Shown piece by piece: positions 33,386 through 43,248 of a DNA stretch of 51,295 bases (within the stretch, counting starts at the first letter, position 1; every line of letters starts with the position of its first letter). Under the pieces are notes generated by a model. That model was not told the origin of the DNA. It worked only from the letters and a program-made list of their open reading frames with translations, and did no database searches. Position numbers and translations under genes: made by a program. Origin of the DNA: Clostridium guangxiense (lineage in GTDB: Bacteria > Bacillota > Clostridia > Clostridiales > Clostridiaceae); assembly GCF_021043395.1 (NCBI RefSeq), contig NZ_JAJNKE010000031.1, positions 1 to 51,295 on the forward strand, given 5' to 3'.

Positions 33386-33973
33386 ATGCAACAATTTTTG
33401 ATAAAGGAATTTGGTCAAAGCTTAGGCAATAAAATTTATGATTTACAACAGAGCAAATTACAAACAATACTTGAGTTGACGACAGGAAAAAGTAATAATC
33501 AGATGGCAACATTGACTAAAACAATTCTTCCAAGGATCTCATTATATAAGGTATTGCAAGAGGAATTAGGTGAGCAGAAAAGAGCGTATGATACGGTTGA
33601 AAAGTATATGTTTACTATTGTAGGACAAAAATTGAATAAGCAGTATTCAATGTTTGAATTCATACCGGGATACTTCTATATATTTAGAAAGATGATGGTT
33701 GGTGTAGTTAATAAGAGTGATAATTGGATAACTGAAGTGATAAAAAATGACAGAACATCTGTAGAATATAACATAACCAAATGTCTCTGGTATGATGCAT
33801 GTGTAGAGAATGCTTGTCTTGAACTTTGCAAAATTTTCTGTGAAACAGACCATGTAATTTATGGTTCAATGAAAAAAGTAAAGTTTATTCGAACAGGAAC
33901 GTTGGGTATGGGAAATAAATGCTGTGATTTTTGCTTTTTAAATAGAAAGCAAAAGAACTTGTTGCGGAAGTAA
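33386..33973 (+). CDS. L-2-amino-thiazoline-4-carboxylate hydrolase-like protein
   Basis: This 195-residue protein matches the ATC hydrolase-like family by its C-terminal cysteine-rich pattern: CLWYDACVENACLELCKIFC, then FIRTGTLGMGNKCCDFCF. The named enzyme takes part in converting aminothiazoline carboxylate to cysteine in Pseudomonas, but most clostridial relatives are uncharacterised and may do something else. AAGGAGG precedes the ATG. It stands alone, 170 nt after array 3, and marks the end of the defence island. Confidence 0.75.
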   Translation: MQQFLIKEFGQSLGNKIYDLQQSKLQTILELTTGKSNNQMATLTKTILPRISLYKVLQEELGEQKRAYDTVEKYMFTIVGQKLNKQYSMFEFIPGYFYIFRKMMVGVVNKSDNWITEVIKNDRTSVEYNITKCLWYDACVENACLELCKIFCETDHVIYGSMKKVKFIRTGTLGMGNKCCDFCFLNRKQKNLLRK

Positions 33974-34408
33974 AAAAGTCTCAAAACTAACCCTATAGTT
34001 TAGAAATGACGAAAATTAGGAAAGTATACTTAAAAAATAAGTTATAGTGATTTATTTTTTCAACTTATAGCAAATAGGTATGAATATACCTCTACAATGC
34101 AACATTTATGCATTTTCATGCTGGAACTTTTCAGCATTTTGACTTTGGCAGTATAATTACATATTTTATGCAGCAATATAGTATATATGAAGTATGTAAA
34201 GTGTGAAAAAATGTGTTTTTGCATTTGGAATTAAAGCGTATATAAAATCTTCGGCAGTTGTATATGGTATATTTGAAAATGAATTGAAGAAAAATTTAAT
34301 TAATTGTGCTAATATATATGTTAGTAGGTTTTTATAAAAAATTTAATATGTTTAAAGCTTAGGAAATGATAATAAAAAATTATAATACGTAAAGCGGAGG
34401 AATAATTT
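33974..34408. other. Intergenic region with small hairpins
   Basis: No gene was seen. Two adjacent hairpins lie at 34096-34136 (AATGCA/TGCATT and ATGCTG/CAGCAT), the second followed by TTTTG, and could end the upstream message. The remaining sequence is AT-rich and presumably holds the promoter for the gene at 34409. Confidence 0.4.
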
Positions 34409-34798
34409 ATGTTAAGAATAAGAGCTCATCATTTTCTATGTATGCAGGGATTTCAAGGTTATGGCTACAATGAAGAATTTGTGAAAAATATGGACAAGAT
34501 AATAAAATATATAAAAGATAATAAAGATTTAAAAATAAAGCTTATAGATAGCTGTGATGATATATGTGGACCTTGCAGCAATAGAAAGGGAGGAAAATGT
34601 GCCGATTCAAGTAAAGTTGATTTTATGGATAAAAAAGTTCTTGAAAAGCTTAATTTAAAAAGTGGTGAAATTAAGATGCCAAAAGAAATTTTTGATTTAG
34701 TTAATAAAAAAATATCTAATAAAAACTCAGCTAATGAAGTTTGTGGTACTTGTTCTTGGCACAAGGAATGTCTTTGGTTTGAAGGTGGTTCTAATTGA
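34409..34798 (+). CDS. DUF1284 cysteine-rich protein
   Basis: This 129-residue protein begins with the DUF1284 signature LRIRAHHFLCMQGFQGYGYN and has seven more cysteines in CDDICGPCSNRKGGKC and CGTCSWHKEC, a pattern that could bind an iron-sulfur cluster or zinc. GGAGG precedes the ATG. It overlaps the thioredoxin-like gene by 4 nt, so the two products probably act together, perhaps in thiol or cluster chemistry. Function is not established. Confidence 0.85.
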   Translation: MLRIRAHHFLCMQGFQGYGYNEEFVKNMDKIIKYIKDNKDLKIKLIDSCDDICGPCSNRKGGKCADSSKVDFMDKKVLEKLNLKSGEIKMPKEIFDLVNKKISNKNSANEVCGTCSWHKECLWFEGGSN

Positions 34799-35124
34799 AC
34801 CGAGTTTATTCAAAAGATACTATAGAAAAATTAATAAATGAAAATAAGATTTTATTAATATATTTTGGAAGCAAAGACTGCGGCATATGTAAGGTTATAA
34901 AACCAGAACTAGAAAAAATCCTTAAAGCATATCCGAAAATTACAAGTGTTCAGGTAGATGTAGAAAATAATATAAAACTATCTGCTTCTTATAATGTTTT
35001 TACACTTCCAGCCATTTTGGTATTTATTGATGGAAAAGAGTTTATAAGAGAAGCAAGGTATATAAATATGAAAGAAATAAATGATAAAATAGATAGATAT
35101 TATAAACTTGCGTTTGATATGTAG
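34795..35124 (+). CDS. Thioredoxin-family protein
   Basis: This 109-residue protein has the thioredoxin fold with active site CGIC (SKDCGICKVIKPELEKI) and the cis-proline segment FTLPAILVF. It lacks a signal peptide and should be cytoplasmic. It starts at TTG (34795), overlapping the DUF1284 stop and preceded by AAGGTGG. The CGIC dipeptide differs from the CGPC of classical thioredoxin, so its redox potential and partners may differ. Confidence 0.88.
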   Translation: MNRVYSKDTIEKLINENKILLIYFGSKDCGICKVIKPELEKILKAYPKITSVQVDVENNIKLSASYNVFTLPAILVFIDGKEFIREARYINMKEINDKIDRYYKLAFDM

Positions 35125-35155
35125 ATTTTTAGTTTGAAGGGGATTTTATGAGTAG

Positions 35156-35332
35156 GAGATTGATATTATTTGTAATTCTATAGCGCATCATAGTGTAGAC
35201 AGTGCTTATGATGAAGTTCTCAAAGATGCGGATTTACTCCATCACTATTTATACAATATAAATTTTGAAGCAGCAGAAAAGGAAAAAAAGAGACTGAGCA
35301 ATTTGCTTATAGAATTGGGAATTAATTCGTAG
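35156..35332 (+). pseudogene. C-terminal fragment of an HD-domain phosphohydrolase
   Basis: This 59-codon open stretch encodes EIDIICNSIAHHS, DEVLKDADLLHHYLYN and a terminal KRLSNLLIELGI, the end of an HD-superfamily protein. A stop codon (TAG) directly precedes it in frame. A start-like ATG behind AAGGGG at 35148 is in another frame and closes after 11 codons. The first part of the domain is missing. Confidence 0.6.
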
Positions 35333-35529
35333 TTTTATAAAAAATCAGTTTTAATAAAGATGATGCTGCATTAATACTAAATAATTGTTAATATGATGTT
35401 ATATAAGACTTAGGGTATAAGTATATATAAATTTAAATAATTATTCAAAAAAATAAGAAAATTATATTTAAATAGTAGTGAAAAAGTGATATTATAAATG
35501 TAATATATAAAAAATAGGAGTAATTTGAT

Positions 35530-35904
35530 ATGAGAAAACTTGTTTTAGTAAAAAGTTTCACTATAATAATAAGTTTATTATCACTTGCTTTTACAATCAT
35601 AAACCATTTAGGAATTTTAAGCTTGATTATAAATGTTGGATTTGTACTGGAAATATTTTATGGAAGTCATGTCAATAAAGATTATGAAGGTAAGGATGAA
35701 GATTTAGGAAAGCACTATGAAAAGTTGTATATAAAGGTACTTGGTGTGTTAGATTTTTGTATTATAGCAGCATTTGTTTGGAATGTTATGTCGCCTTACT
35801 ACAATATGGGTGCATATAAGGTTATTGTTTCTATACTATTTTTAATTTTATTTGCAGATTTGTACAGAGATAAAAGAAATTTATACAGTGGAGTAGAAAG
35901 ATAG
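35530..35904 (+). CDS. Small integral membrane protein, unknown family
   Basis: This 124-residue protein has about four membrane helices: residues 7-24, 27-44, 74-90 and 97-113. A charged loop (NKDYEGKDEDLGKHYEKLY) lies in the middle. TAGGAG precedes the ATG. It is a single gene followed by a good terminator. I do not recognise the family. Confidence 0.75.
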   Translation: MRKLVLVKSFTIIISLLSLAFTIINHLGILSLIINVGFVLEIFYGSHVNKDYEGKDEDLGKHYEKLYIKVLGVLDFCIIAAFVWNVMSPYYNMGAYKVIVSILFLILFADLYRDKRNLYSGVER

Positions 35905-35959
35905 ACAAGCTATTGGTCTGATTTTTATCTATGAAATTTATTTGAATATGAATACATGT

Positions 35960-35990
35960 AAAAGTGCAGGATTGAGGTCCTGTACTTTTT
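35960..35990 (+). terminator. Intrinsic terminator after the membrane protein gene
   Basis: AAAGTGCAGGA pairs with TCCTGTACTTT (one G-T pair) and is followed by TTG. Confidence 0.75.
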
Positions 35991-36032
35991 GTTTATATAG
36001 ATAGACAACTTGAAACTTTAAAATTGCAATCT

Positions 36033-36301
36033 CCAAATTTATCCTAATGAACCGGAAGTTGATTCAGAGCACAGAGTACAAAGTACAGAGTACAGTGAAG
36101 GTGGATTTACCTTTCGTTTCTCTCAGGTAAATCTTAGAACTTAATAGTGTCAGCTACGCTGAGCACTATATTTTAAGCGCTTTGCGTGCATTAAGTTTAA
36201 GATTTTTTGTAGCGACAGCGGAGAAAAATCATCCTTCACTGTACTCTGTCCTCTGTACTTTGTACTCTGAGTTAAATTCCAGTTTGTAAGGATAAATTTG
36301 G
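36033..36301. repeat. MITE-like palindromic element, intact copy
   Basis: This 269-bp element is bounded by perfect 12-bp inverted ends, CCAAATTTATCC and GGATAAATTTGG. Inside them lie long imperfect arms rich in GAGTACAAAGTACAGAGTAC-type sequence. The middle holds nested hairpins, GATTTACC/GGTAAATC and TCAGC-TAC-GCTGA. A second, truncated copy is at 40606. No ORF is present, so it would depend on a transposase elsewhere. Copies at two places with the same internal structure make this a mobile repeat rather than a terminator. Confidence 0.8.
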
Positions 36302-36428
36302 TATTGGTAATTTAAATATTTCAGCTTGTTTATCTATAATAAATTGCAGCTAATATTGCTTGACGATACTTAATATCTAAGAGTATCATACTTATATAAG
36401 TTTATATGTAGGGATGGTGTATAAAAAA

Positions 36429-37064
36429 ATGGGGGATTTAAAGGAAATAATTCAGAACAGGCATTCGGCAAATAATTTTATTGAAGGAATAGAAATACCT
36501 AAGCAAGATTTTATTGAGATTTTTAATCTGGTTAAGTTAGCACCTTCTTGTTTCAATATTCAGCATGCTAACTATTTGGTAATTACAGATAAAGATAAAA
36601 AAGAAGAATTAAGAAAGGCAGCGTTTAATCAGTATAAGATTCATACTGCATCTGCAGCTATATTGGTACTTGGAGATAGAGAAGGCTATCAAAAGGCTGA
36701 CAAGATTTATTCAGGAATGTTAGATTTGAAAATTATGTCTAAATTTGATTATGATAATATGATAGAAAGCATAAATAATTTATATGTTGGCAGAGGAAAA
36801 GAATTTCAAAGGGATGAAGCTATAAGAAACGCAGCTTTGTCAGCTATGATGTTTATGCTAATAGCAAAGAGTAAGGGATGGGATACTTGCCCAATGATTG
36901 GCTTTGACAGTGAAAAAGTATGTGATTTATTTAATATACCTAAAAATCTTGAACCTGTGCTTCTCATTGCAATGGGAAAAGAGGATACAAGTAAAAGGCG
37001 GATGAGAGGATATCGGAAACCTGTAGGTGAATTTGTAACCTTTGAAGGGTTTAAGGGAAAATAA
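36429..37064 (+). CDS. Nitroreductase-family flavoprotein
   Basis: This protein of about 211 residues has the nitroreductase opening IIQNRHSANNFIEG (the arginine contacts FMN phosphate), LAPSCFNIQHANYLVI, and the C-terminal GWDTCPMIGFDSEKV and VLLIAMGKED. It should bind FMN and use NAD(P)H to reduce nitro or quinone compounds. I prefer the ATG at 36429; another in-frame ATG at 36414 overlaps the GGGATGG site. It is a single gene with its own terminator. Confidence 0.88.
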   Translation: MGDLKEIIQNRHSANNFIEGIEIPKQDFIEIFNLVKLAPSCFNIQHANYLVITDKDKKEELRKAAFNQYKIHTASAAILVLGDREGYQKADKIYSGMLDLKIMSKFDYDNMIESINNLYVGRGKEFQRDEAIRNAALSAMMFMLIAKSKGWDTCPMIGFDSEKVCDLFNIPKNLEPVLLIAMGKEDTSKRRMRGYRKPVGEFVTFEGFKGK

Positions 37065-37080
37065 ATTTATATCTTTTTAG

Positions 37081-37117
37081 AAAAAACATGTTGAAATTAC
37101 ATCAGCATGTTTTTTTA
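37081..37117 (+). terminator. Intrinsic terminator of the nitroreductase gene
   Basis: AAAAAACATGTTG pairs with CAGCATGTTTTTTT around a 9-nt loop. Confidence 0.8.
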
Positions 37118-37298
37118 ATACATTATATTAATTTAGTTTGTGTTTTTGCTAAAGTAAGAACCTTTAAATTTAGGCTTCAGCTTATATGAATTTGCACCAA
37201 TTCTGCCACAAATTTAGTGAGACTTAGCTTAATAAATTATGTTATATTGGTATTACATAAAAAGAAGAGTTTTACAAGCAAAAGAGGGAGTGGAGTGT

Positions 37299-39062
37299 AT
37301 GAAATTTTTTAGAAATTTGAAACTTACAAAAAAAATCGGCTTATTATCAATTAGCTTTCTGGTGTTTCTGTTGATAATCGGTGTAACTTCAATAGTGCAA
37401 GTGTATAATGTTAATTCGGAAATTAAAGAATTAAATAATTCAAGAATGACACCAATTATAAGCTTGGAAAGTATGAAGTCAGATGTAGAGTACATTAGAA
37501 CTCAAGCAAGTTCATTAATGGACACTGAGAGTGATAGTTCATCAATAACCACTATAAAAAGCAATATAACAGCGAGAGTAAAAGTTTTAAATAAAAAATT
37601 ATCTCAATATAAAAATAATCCTGAATATAAAAACAGTACTAAGCTTAAGACCTTGTTAAAAGACTACAACAAGTTTTTAACAGCCAAGGATACATATATA
37701 AACGCAGTAGAGGAAATGAAAAGTACACAAAATCAAAGTAAACAAAGTAATGGTACACCTCCTAAGAACAACAAGAATGATAGAAATTCTGTACAAAACT
37801 TTGATAAAGTTAAAAATACTTTGATTTCAGATTTCGATAAAATTGTAGATGAGCATGTTAAAGCTGCAAATGTAACTTATAAACAAAGTCAAAATCTTTT
37901 TACGGGTACAGTTATAGAGATAATAGTAATACTTGTAATAAGTGTACTTATAAGTTTAGTTGTATCTGGCATTATAATAAGGGAAATTGTGGCACCAGTT
38001 AAAAAAGTTACTTCAAAATTAAAGGAAATATCAGAGAATGACGGTGATTTAACTCAAAGAATAGGTTACGATAGCAAAGATGAAATAGGTGAATTAAGTG
38101 GAAATTTTGATTTGTTTATGGATAAGCTTCACGCAATAATTAAAGAAGTATCCATGTCAGCTAAAACAATAACTAACTTAAGCGAAAATATGAGTAATGC
38201 AACTTCAACAACTGCTAAGTCGCTGGATGATGTTTCAATGACAATATCTCAAATTGTGTCTAGTACTTCAGATGCTGCAGCTGCAGCCGAAGAAACTACA
38301 GCGGCACTTACAGAAGCGGCAGAGTTTTCAGAGTCAACTTCTAATGCAACTCAAAATACTGCATTAAATAGTAAAATGGCAAAAGAATCAGCAGAAGAAG
38401 GAGCAGCTAAAATATCTCAAGTAGTATCATCTATAAATGATATAGCATCAGCTTCAAGAGAAGTATCAAATGTTATAGATGACCTTGATAAATCTTCTAA
38501 TCAAATAGGGGATATTGTAAAAATGATAACTTCCATATCAGAACAAACGAATATGCTAGCTTTAAATGCAGCTATAGAAGCGGCGCGTGCAGGGGAAGCA
38601 GGCAGAGGATTTAGTGTAGTAGCAGATGAAATTAGAAAACTAGCAGATGAAAGCAATAATGCTGCATCGCAAATAGCGGATCTTATAAAAGAAAACCAGT
38701 TAAAATCATCTAATGCTGTTAATTTAGTAGAACAAGTTGACGAAAAGGTGTCAAATGGCGTATCTAGAGCATCTGAAGTAAAAGAAAGTATACAAGGTAT
38801 AATATCAAATATACAAAGCATAGTAGATGAAATAGAGCAAATAAATCACGATAATGATAAGCAGGCAAAAAGCTCTAAGGAAATGGAGAAGGTTATTAGC
38901 GATATAGCTGATGGAGCAAGTGAAATAGCAAATGGTACTGAGAATATAAATTTAAGTATACAAAACCAACTTTCAACTATGAATGAAGTAGAAAAAGTTA
39001 CGAATAAATTATCAGAGATGTCAAAGAAACTAAACGAGATGACAGAAGGATTTAAATTATAA
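37299..39062 (+). CDS. Methyl-accepting chemotaxis protein
   Basis: This receptor of about 587 residues has an N-terminal membrane helix ([18 protein letters not shown]), a four-helix-bundle sensor of about 160 residues outside the membrane, a second membrane helix near 205-230, a HAMP domain ([13 protein letters not shown]) and a signalling domain with the hairpin tip [19 protein letters not shown] start at ATG 37299, which has GGAGTGGAG upstream; the ATG at 37239 has none. The sensor contains a Gln/Asn/Lys-rich insert ([20 protein letters not shown]), probably a flexible loop. No pentapeptide tether for CheR is visible. Confidence 0.93.
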   Translation: MKFFRNLKLTKKIGLLSISFLVFLLIIGVTSIVQVYNVNSEIKELNNSRMTPIISLESMKSDVEYIRTQASSLMDTESDSSSITTIKSNITARVKVLNKKLSQYKNNPEYKNSTKLKTLLKDYNKFLTAKDTYINAVEEMKSTQNQSKQSNGTPPKNNKNDRNSVQNFDKVKNTLISDFDKIVDEHVKAANVTYKQSQNLFTGTVIEIIVILVISVLISLVVSGIIIREIVAPVKKVTSKLKEISENDGDLTQRIGYDSKDEIGELSGNFDLFMDKLHAIIKEVSMSAKTITNLSENMSNATSTTAKSLDDVSMTISQIVSSTSDAAAAAEETTAALTEAAEFSESTSNATQNTALNSKMAKESAEEGAAKISQVVSSINDIASASREVSNVIDDLDKSSNQIGDIVKMITSISEQTNMLALNAAIEAARAGEAGRGFSVVADEIRKLADESNNAASQIADLIKENQLKSSNAVNLVEQVDEKVSNGVSRASEVKESIQGIISNIQSIVDEIEQINHDNDKQAKSSKEMEKVISDIADGASEIANGTENINLSIQNQLSTMNEVEKVTNKLSEMSKKLNEMTEGFKL

Positions 39063-39098
39063 AGTCATTTGTTCAAAAAAGTACTAATTATAAATTCA

Positions 39099-39160
39099 AG
39101 AAGGATAACGATCATCTATGGCGTTTTGGATGCAATCTAATTATCCTTCTAAAACTTTAT
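39099..39160 (+). terminator. Hairpin after the chemoreceptor gene
   Basis: AGAAGGATAA pairs with TTATCCTTCT across a 32-nt loop, followed by AAAACTTTAT. The T tract is weak. Confidence 0.5.
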
Positions 39161-39204
39161 ATAAATACGTTTTAAAATTTGCCAAAACCTATTGTGTGAT
39201 TGCC

Positions 39205-39240
39205 TTGACTTTTTGATAAAAGCTGATGTATCCTATATTC
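39205..39240 (+). promoter_or_regulatory. CRISPR leader-end-like element at the trpS promoter position
   Basis: TTGACT (39205) and TATCCT (39229-39234) are 18 nt apart, and TATATT follows. The 22 nt at 39219-39240 are identical to 20064-20085 at the end of CRISPR leader 1, and the similarity extends over about 35 nt. No repeat follows. It probably serves as the trpS promoter, whatever its origin. Confidence 0.65.
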
Positions 39241-39286
39241 AATAGACATATGCAGATTTTAATTTAATATTGAGGAGTAAATTAGT

Positions 39287-40303
39287 ATGGGAAAAAAGAT
39301 AATATTAACAGGTGATAGACCAACTGGAAAATTACATTTAGGGCATTATGTTGGTTCTTTAAAGAATAGAGTTAAACTTCAAGATTCTGGACTTTATGAA
39401 AGTTACATAATGATAGCAGATCAACAGGCACTTACAGACAATGCAAGAGACCCAGAAAAGATTAGAAATAGTCTTATTCAGGTTGCGCTTGACTATTTGG
39501 CAGTTGGAATAGATCCGGCAAAGTCAACAATACTTGTACAGTCACAAATACCGGAACTAGCTGAACTTACTGTACATTATTTAAATATAGTAACTGTAGC
39601 TAGAATTGGGCGTAATCCTACAGTTAAAGAAGAAATAAAACAGAAGGAATTTGGAGCAAGTATCCCAGCAGGATTCTTTATCTATCCAGTAAGTCAGGCA
39701 GCTGATATTACGGCATTTAAAGCATCACTTGTACCAGTTGGGGAAGATCAGCTTCCTATGATTGAACAAACAAGAGAAATAGTAAGAAGCTTCAATAATA
39801 TTTATGGAAAAGAAGTATTGGTAGAGCCAGAGGTAATGGTTCCAGATTCAACTTGTGCGAGACTTCCAGGTACAGATGGAAAGGCTAAAATGAGCAAATC
39901 TATAGGAAATGCTATATACTTAAGTGATGAACCTGATGTAGTAAAGAAAAAGGTTATGAGTATGTTCACTGATCCTAATCATTTAAGAGTAGAGGATCCG
40001 GGTCAAGTTGAAAATAATCCTGTATTCACTTATTTAGATGCTTTTGGTGAGGATAAAGAAACTATAAATGAAATGAAAGAACATTACAAGAGAGGCGGAC
40101 TTGGAGACGTTAAGGTTAAGAGATATTTAAATGAAGTCTTACAAGCGGAGTTAGAGCCTATAAGAAATAGAAGAAAAGAATTTGAAAAGGATATTCCAGC
40201 AGTATATGAAATGCTAAAGCAAGGAAGCCTTAAAGCTAAAGAAGTAGCCAGCAAAACATTAAAAGAAGTTCGTGAAGCTATAGGAATAGAGTACTTCAAG
40301 TAA
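39287..40303 (+). CDS. trpS: Tryptophanyl-tRNA synthetase
   Basis: This 338-residue class I synthetase charges tRNA-Trp. The N-terminal [20 protein letters not shown] carries the HIGH-type motif HLGH (17-20), and KMSKS is at 201-205 ([14 protein letters not shown]). Length and layout are normal for the bacterial enzyme. TGAGGAG precedes the ATG. Unlike many clostridial synthetase genes, it shows no T-box leader; instead its promoter region resembles a CRISPR leader end. Its stop codon is overlapped by a palindromic repeat. Confidence 0.95.
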   Translation: MGKKIILTGDRPTGKLHLGHYVGSLKNRVKLQDSGLYESYIMIADQQALTDNARDPEKIRNSLIQVALDYLAVGIDPAKSTILVQSQIPELAELTVHYLNIVTVARIGRNPTVKEEIKQKEFGASIPAGFFIYPVSQAADITAFKASLVPVGEDQLPMIEQTREIVRSFNNIYGKEVLVEPEVMVPDSTCARLPGTDGKAKMSKSIGNAIYLSDEPDVVKKKVMSMFTDPNHLRVEDPGQVENNPVFTYLDAFGEDKETINEMKEHYKRGGLGDVKVKRYLNEVLQAELEPIRNRRKEFEKDIPAVYEMLKQGSLKAKEVASKTLKEVREAIGIEYFK

Positions 40304-40480
40304 CAATGCTTCGTCGCATTAAAAAAATTCTATAAATCTAAGATAAAAAAATCATAAAATCCTAAGATATTTCAATAACTCGCTGAAAAAAATGCTCAGA
40401 CAATTGAAATATCTAAGTATTTTATGATTTTTTTATCAAGATTTATTAGGAGTTTTTTAAACTGTTCCTTCAGCATTGTT
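40302..40480. repeat. 179-bp palindromic element overlapping the trpS stop codon
   Basis: The ends, AACAATGCT and AGCATTGTT, are inverted, and arms of about 75 nt pair over most of their length (GATAAAAAAATCATAAAAT and AAGATATTTCAAT against their complements). The unpaired centre is about 20 nt. A partial copy opens the window at 1-63, so it is a dispersed element. Here it may act as the trpS terminator. Confidence 0.75.
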
Positions 40481-40605
40481 ACTTCGCTCCCACGGTAATA
40501 CAATGGAAAAATTCCTCCGTTCCTACGGAATTTTGACGTGAATCTTTATAGTGCATTATTTTAAATAATTTATTATTATTTTTATTAAAAATTATGAATT
40601 CTAGA

Positions 40606-40822
40606 ACTATCCTTATAAACTGGAAGTTGAAAGGCAAAGTACAAAGGACAGAGTACAGTGAAGGTTGATTTACCTTTCGTTTCCCTCAGGTAAATCTTAG
40701 AACTTAGTAGTTTCAGCTGCGCTGAACACCATATTTTAAGCGCTTTGCGCGTATTAAGTTTAAGATTTTTTAAAGCGTAGCTGAGAAAAATCATCCTTAA
40801 CTGTACTCTGTGCTCTGCCAGA
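40606..40822. repeat. MITE-like palindromic element, right end truncated
   Basis: This second copy of the 36033 element shares the left arm (CTGGAAGTTG, then AGAGTACAGTGAAGGT), the GATTTACC/GGTAAATC hairpin and a TTCAGC-TGC-GCTGAA hairpin that differs in sequence but keeps the pairing. It loses similarity after CTGTGCTCTGCC, so the right terminal repeat is missing. Confidence 0.75.
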
Positions 40823-40892
40823 ATTTCCGCAAGTTATGTCAAGTTTTCATTAGATTAAATTGATAGAATTATTTATGAAAGGAGCGAAGCGT

Positions 40893-41723
40893 ATGAATGA
40901 ATGGAAAGTATCAATTCAAAAAATAATTGACTGGATTGAAATAAATATTGAGAATAAGCCGAGTTTATTGGAGATGTCACAGAAAATAGGGTATTCACCT
41001 TATTATTGTTCTTATTTATTTCACCAGATCACAGGGATAACATTAAAAAGCTATATAGCAGGCAGGCGTTTGTGTCATGCAACTCTGGAGCTCCGTGATA
41101 CGAATGTTAGAATACTTGATATTGCTTTAAAGTATGGATATTCATCACAAGAGGCTCTGACGAGGGCCCTTGTAAATGCTTATGGCTTAACTCCATTAAC
41201 ATATCGCAAAAGTCCTAAACCAGTGCAGCTTTCTATCAAACAAGACGTGCTTTCTCCTGAAGATTATATACCTATAGGAGGTAATAGAATGAGTAATATA
41301 AAGGAACCAAGTATTAGGTTTGAGTATATTCCCGCTCATAAATATATTGGTATATGGGATATAAGAGTAAATAATTACTGTGATTTTTCGAAATATCATG
41401 ATTGCGATGAGGTTTGCGTCATAATTGAAAGTATGAGGAATGTGGCAAGTGAAAGCGTAGGGCCTCATATGGCAGGTTGGTTTTATGAAGCTGGAAAAAG
41501 AGGTTATTTTTATGGATTTGGTGTCCCAATAGACTATAATGGAGAAATACCAGATGGTTTTGAGATTAAAGAATTTCCAGCATCTAATTATATGGTGTTT
41601 TTTCATCCACCTTTTCAGTATTTAGAAGACAATGGTGAGGTAATGACCAGCGTTGAAAAATTAGCATGGAATTATAATCCGCTGCAAAGCGATAGATGGT
41701 GGATTCCGGGTGGTTATGAGTAG
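40893..41723 (+). CDS. AraC-family regulator with GyrI-like effector domain
   Basis: This protein of about 276 residues has an N-terminal AraC double helix-turn-helix (SLLEMSQKIGYSPYYCSYLF and LDIALKYGYSSQEALTRAL) and a C-terminal GyrI/SOUL-like ligand-binding domain (from about 135), the arrangement of Rob/SoxS-type multidrug sensors. I start at ATG 40893 behind AAAGGAG; an upstream in-frame TTG (40860) has no such site. A terminator follows and the ABC exporter genes lie next, which it might regulate. The effector is unknown. Confidence 0.88.
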   Translation: MNEWKVSIQKIIDWIEINIENKPSLLEMSQKIGYSPYYCSYLFHQITGITLKSYIAGRRLCHATLELRDTNVRILDIALKYGYSSQEALTRALVNAYGLTPLTYRKSPKPVQLSIKQDVLSPEDYIPIGGNRMSNIKEPSIRFEYIPAHKYIGIWDIRVNNYCDFSKYHDCDEVCVIIESMRNVASESVGPHMAGWFYEAGKRGYFYGFGVPIDYNGEIPDGFEIKEFPASNYMVFFHPPFQYLEDNGEVMTSVEKLAWNYNPLQSDRWWIPGGYE

Positions 41724-41747
41724 AATGAATTGCAAAGTTATAGGCAA

Positions 41748-41790
41748 AGAAAGTTTTTTCAATATTTCATAAAACTTTCTCTGTCTTTTT
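41748..41790 (+). terminator. Intrinsic terminator of the AraC-family gene
   Basis: AGAAAGTTTT pairs with AAAACTTTCT and is followed by CTGTCTTTTTG. Confidence 0.7.
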
Positions 41791-41882
41791 GTAATGCCCA
41801 ATAATATATAATATTTAACTTTGGAAACTAAGTGTTTTGTTAAAGTTTATAATGAATTATTTGGCAAAGGAGAATTTGAATA

Positions 41883-43248
41883 ATGAAAAGCAATTACGAT
41901 AATGCAAAAAAACAGAGATATATTACTAAGGGATTTAAGGTGATGTATTCTTGTGCACCATTTTTAACGGTTGTAACATTTAGTTTGATTTTAGTACTTG
42001 GCTTAAATGAAATCGTTAATCTTTTACTTTTACGTAACGTACTTAATATAGTTATAAGCTCATTAAAAACATGGGGGAAATTCAATGAAATATTACCTTG
42101 GGTAACAGCTATGGTATTAGCCTTGATTTTGTTTCCTATTATAAATAAGCTTGTTGAATTACTAAAATTAAGATTAAACCAGAAAATTAATATTAAAGCC
42201 AAATTAATGATTTCAAATAAATTGAAGAAAATTGAATATATGAATTTTGAGAATACTAATGTGTATGATTTGTGTAAAAGGGTAGAAAAAAATTCGGAAA
42301 AAGATATGGCAAATACAGTGTTTAATGTAGCTGAATTTTGCAAAAATGTTATTTCAACAATTTTACTATCACTTATTATAATAAGAATTGCTTGGTGGGC
42401 ACTTCCGATATCATTTGCAACTGTGCTGCCAATGATATTAGTTAAATTAAAAAGAGAAGATGAGCAGCACAAAGCTGAAGAAGAACGAGCCGTATATAAT
42501 AGAATGGCAAAATATATATCAAGGATGTGATAAACCTGTATTAAAGGGGATTTCATTTTCTATAAGGCAGGGAGAAAAGTTAGTTGTCGTCGGTGAAAAT
42601 GGAGCAGGGAAAAGCACAATAATTAAGCTTGCGCTTGGGTTATACAAGCCTGATTCTGGAAGTATATCAATAAACGGAAGAAGCGTATATGACATGAAAG
42701 TTGAGGAAAGACAAAAGTTACTTTCCTGTGTATTTCAAGATTATACAAAGTATCAAGTTACTGTTCGAGAAAATATTGGATTTGGAAATATAAAATATAT
42801 AAATGATGATGAGAAGATTACAAAGGCAGCAAAAAAAGGGTTGTCATATGACATTATTAATAGCATGCCACATGGTTATGACACTTTGCTAGGCAATGTT
42901 TATGGGGAAGGCTCAGACTTGTCAGAGGGACAGTGGCAAAAAATATGTATTTCAAGAGCCTTTTTATCAGATGCTAAAATTATGATTTTGGATGAGCCAT
43001 CAGCAGCATTAGATCCCAAATCAGAAACGGAACTCTATCAGTCTTTTATACGCTTAGCGGGTAATAAGATGTGTATTTTAATTTCACATAGATTAGGAAG
43101 TGCAAAGATCGGGGATAGAATTCTTGTTGTAGAGGATGGAAAGATTATAGAAAATGGCACACATGCAGAGCTTATGAAACAAAAAAAGCAATATTATAAA
43201 ATGTTTATGGTTCAGTCAGAATGGTATAGGGAGGAGAATATTTCATGA
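41883..43248 (+). pseudogene. ABC exporter half-gene with internal deletion and frameshift
   Basis: The first frame (41883-42530) encodes about 215 residues of an exporter membrane domain and stops after RMAKYISRM. A second frame picks up at about 42505 with CDKPVLKGISFSI and a complete ATPase: Walker A GENGAGKST, signature LSEGQWQKICISRA and Walker B IMILDEPSAALDP. Compared with the intact partner at 43245, about 130 residues of the membrane domain are missing and the frames do not join. AGGAG precedes the first ATG. The ATPase half could only be made if an internal start were used. It was probably one subunit of a heterodimeric exporter. Confidence 0.7.

Noticed and set aside
41894-42556. 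220-codon minus-strand ORF opposite the ABC exporter half-gene
   Set aside because: It is antisense to clear coding sequence with exporter features, lacks a ribosome binding site and is a shadow.
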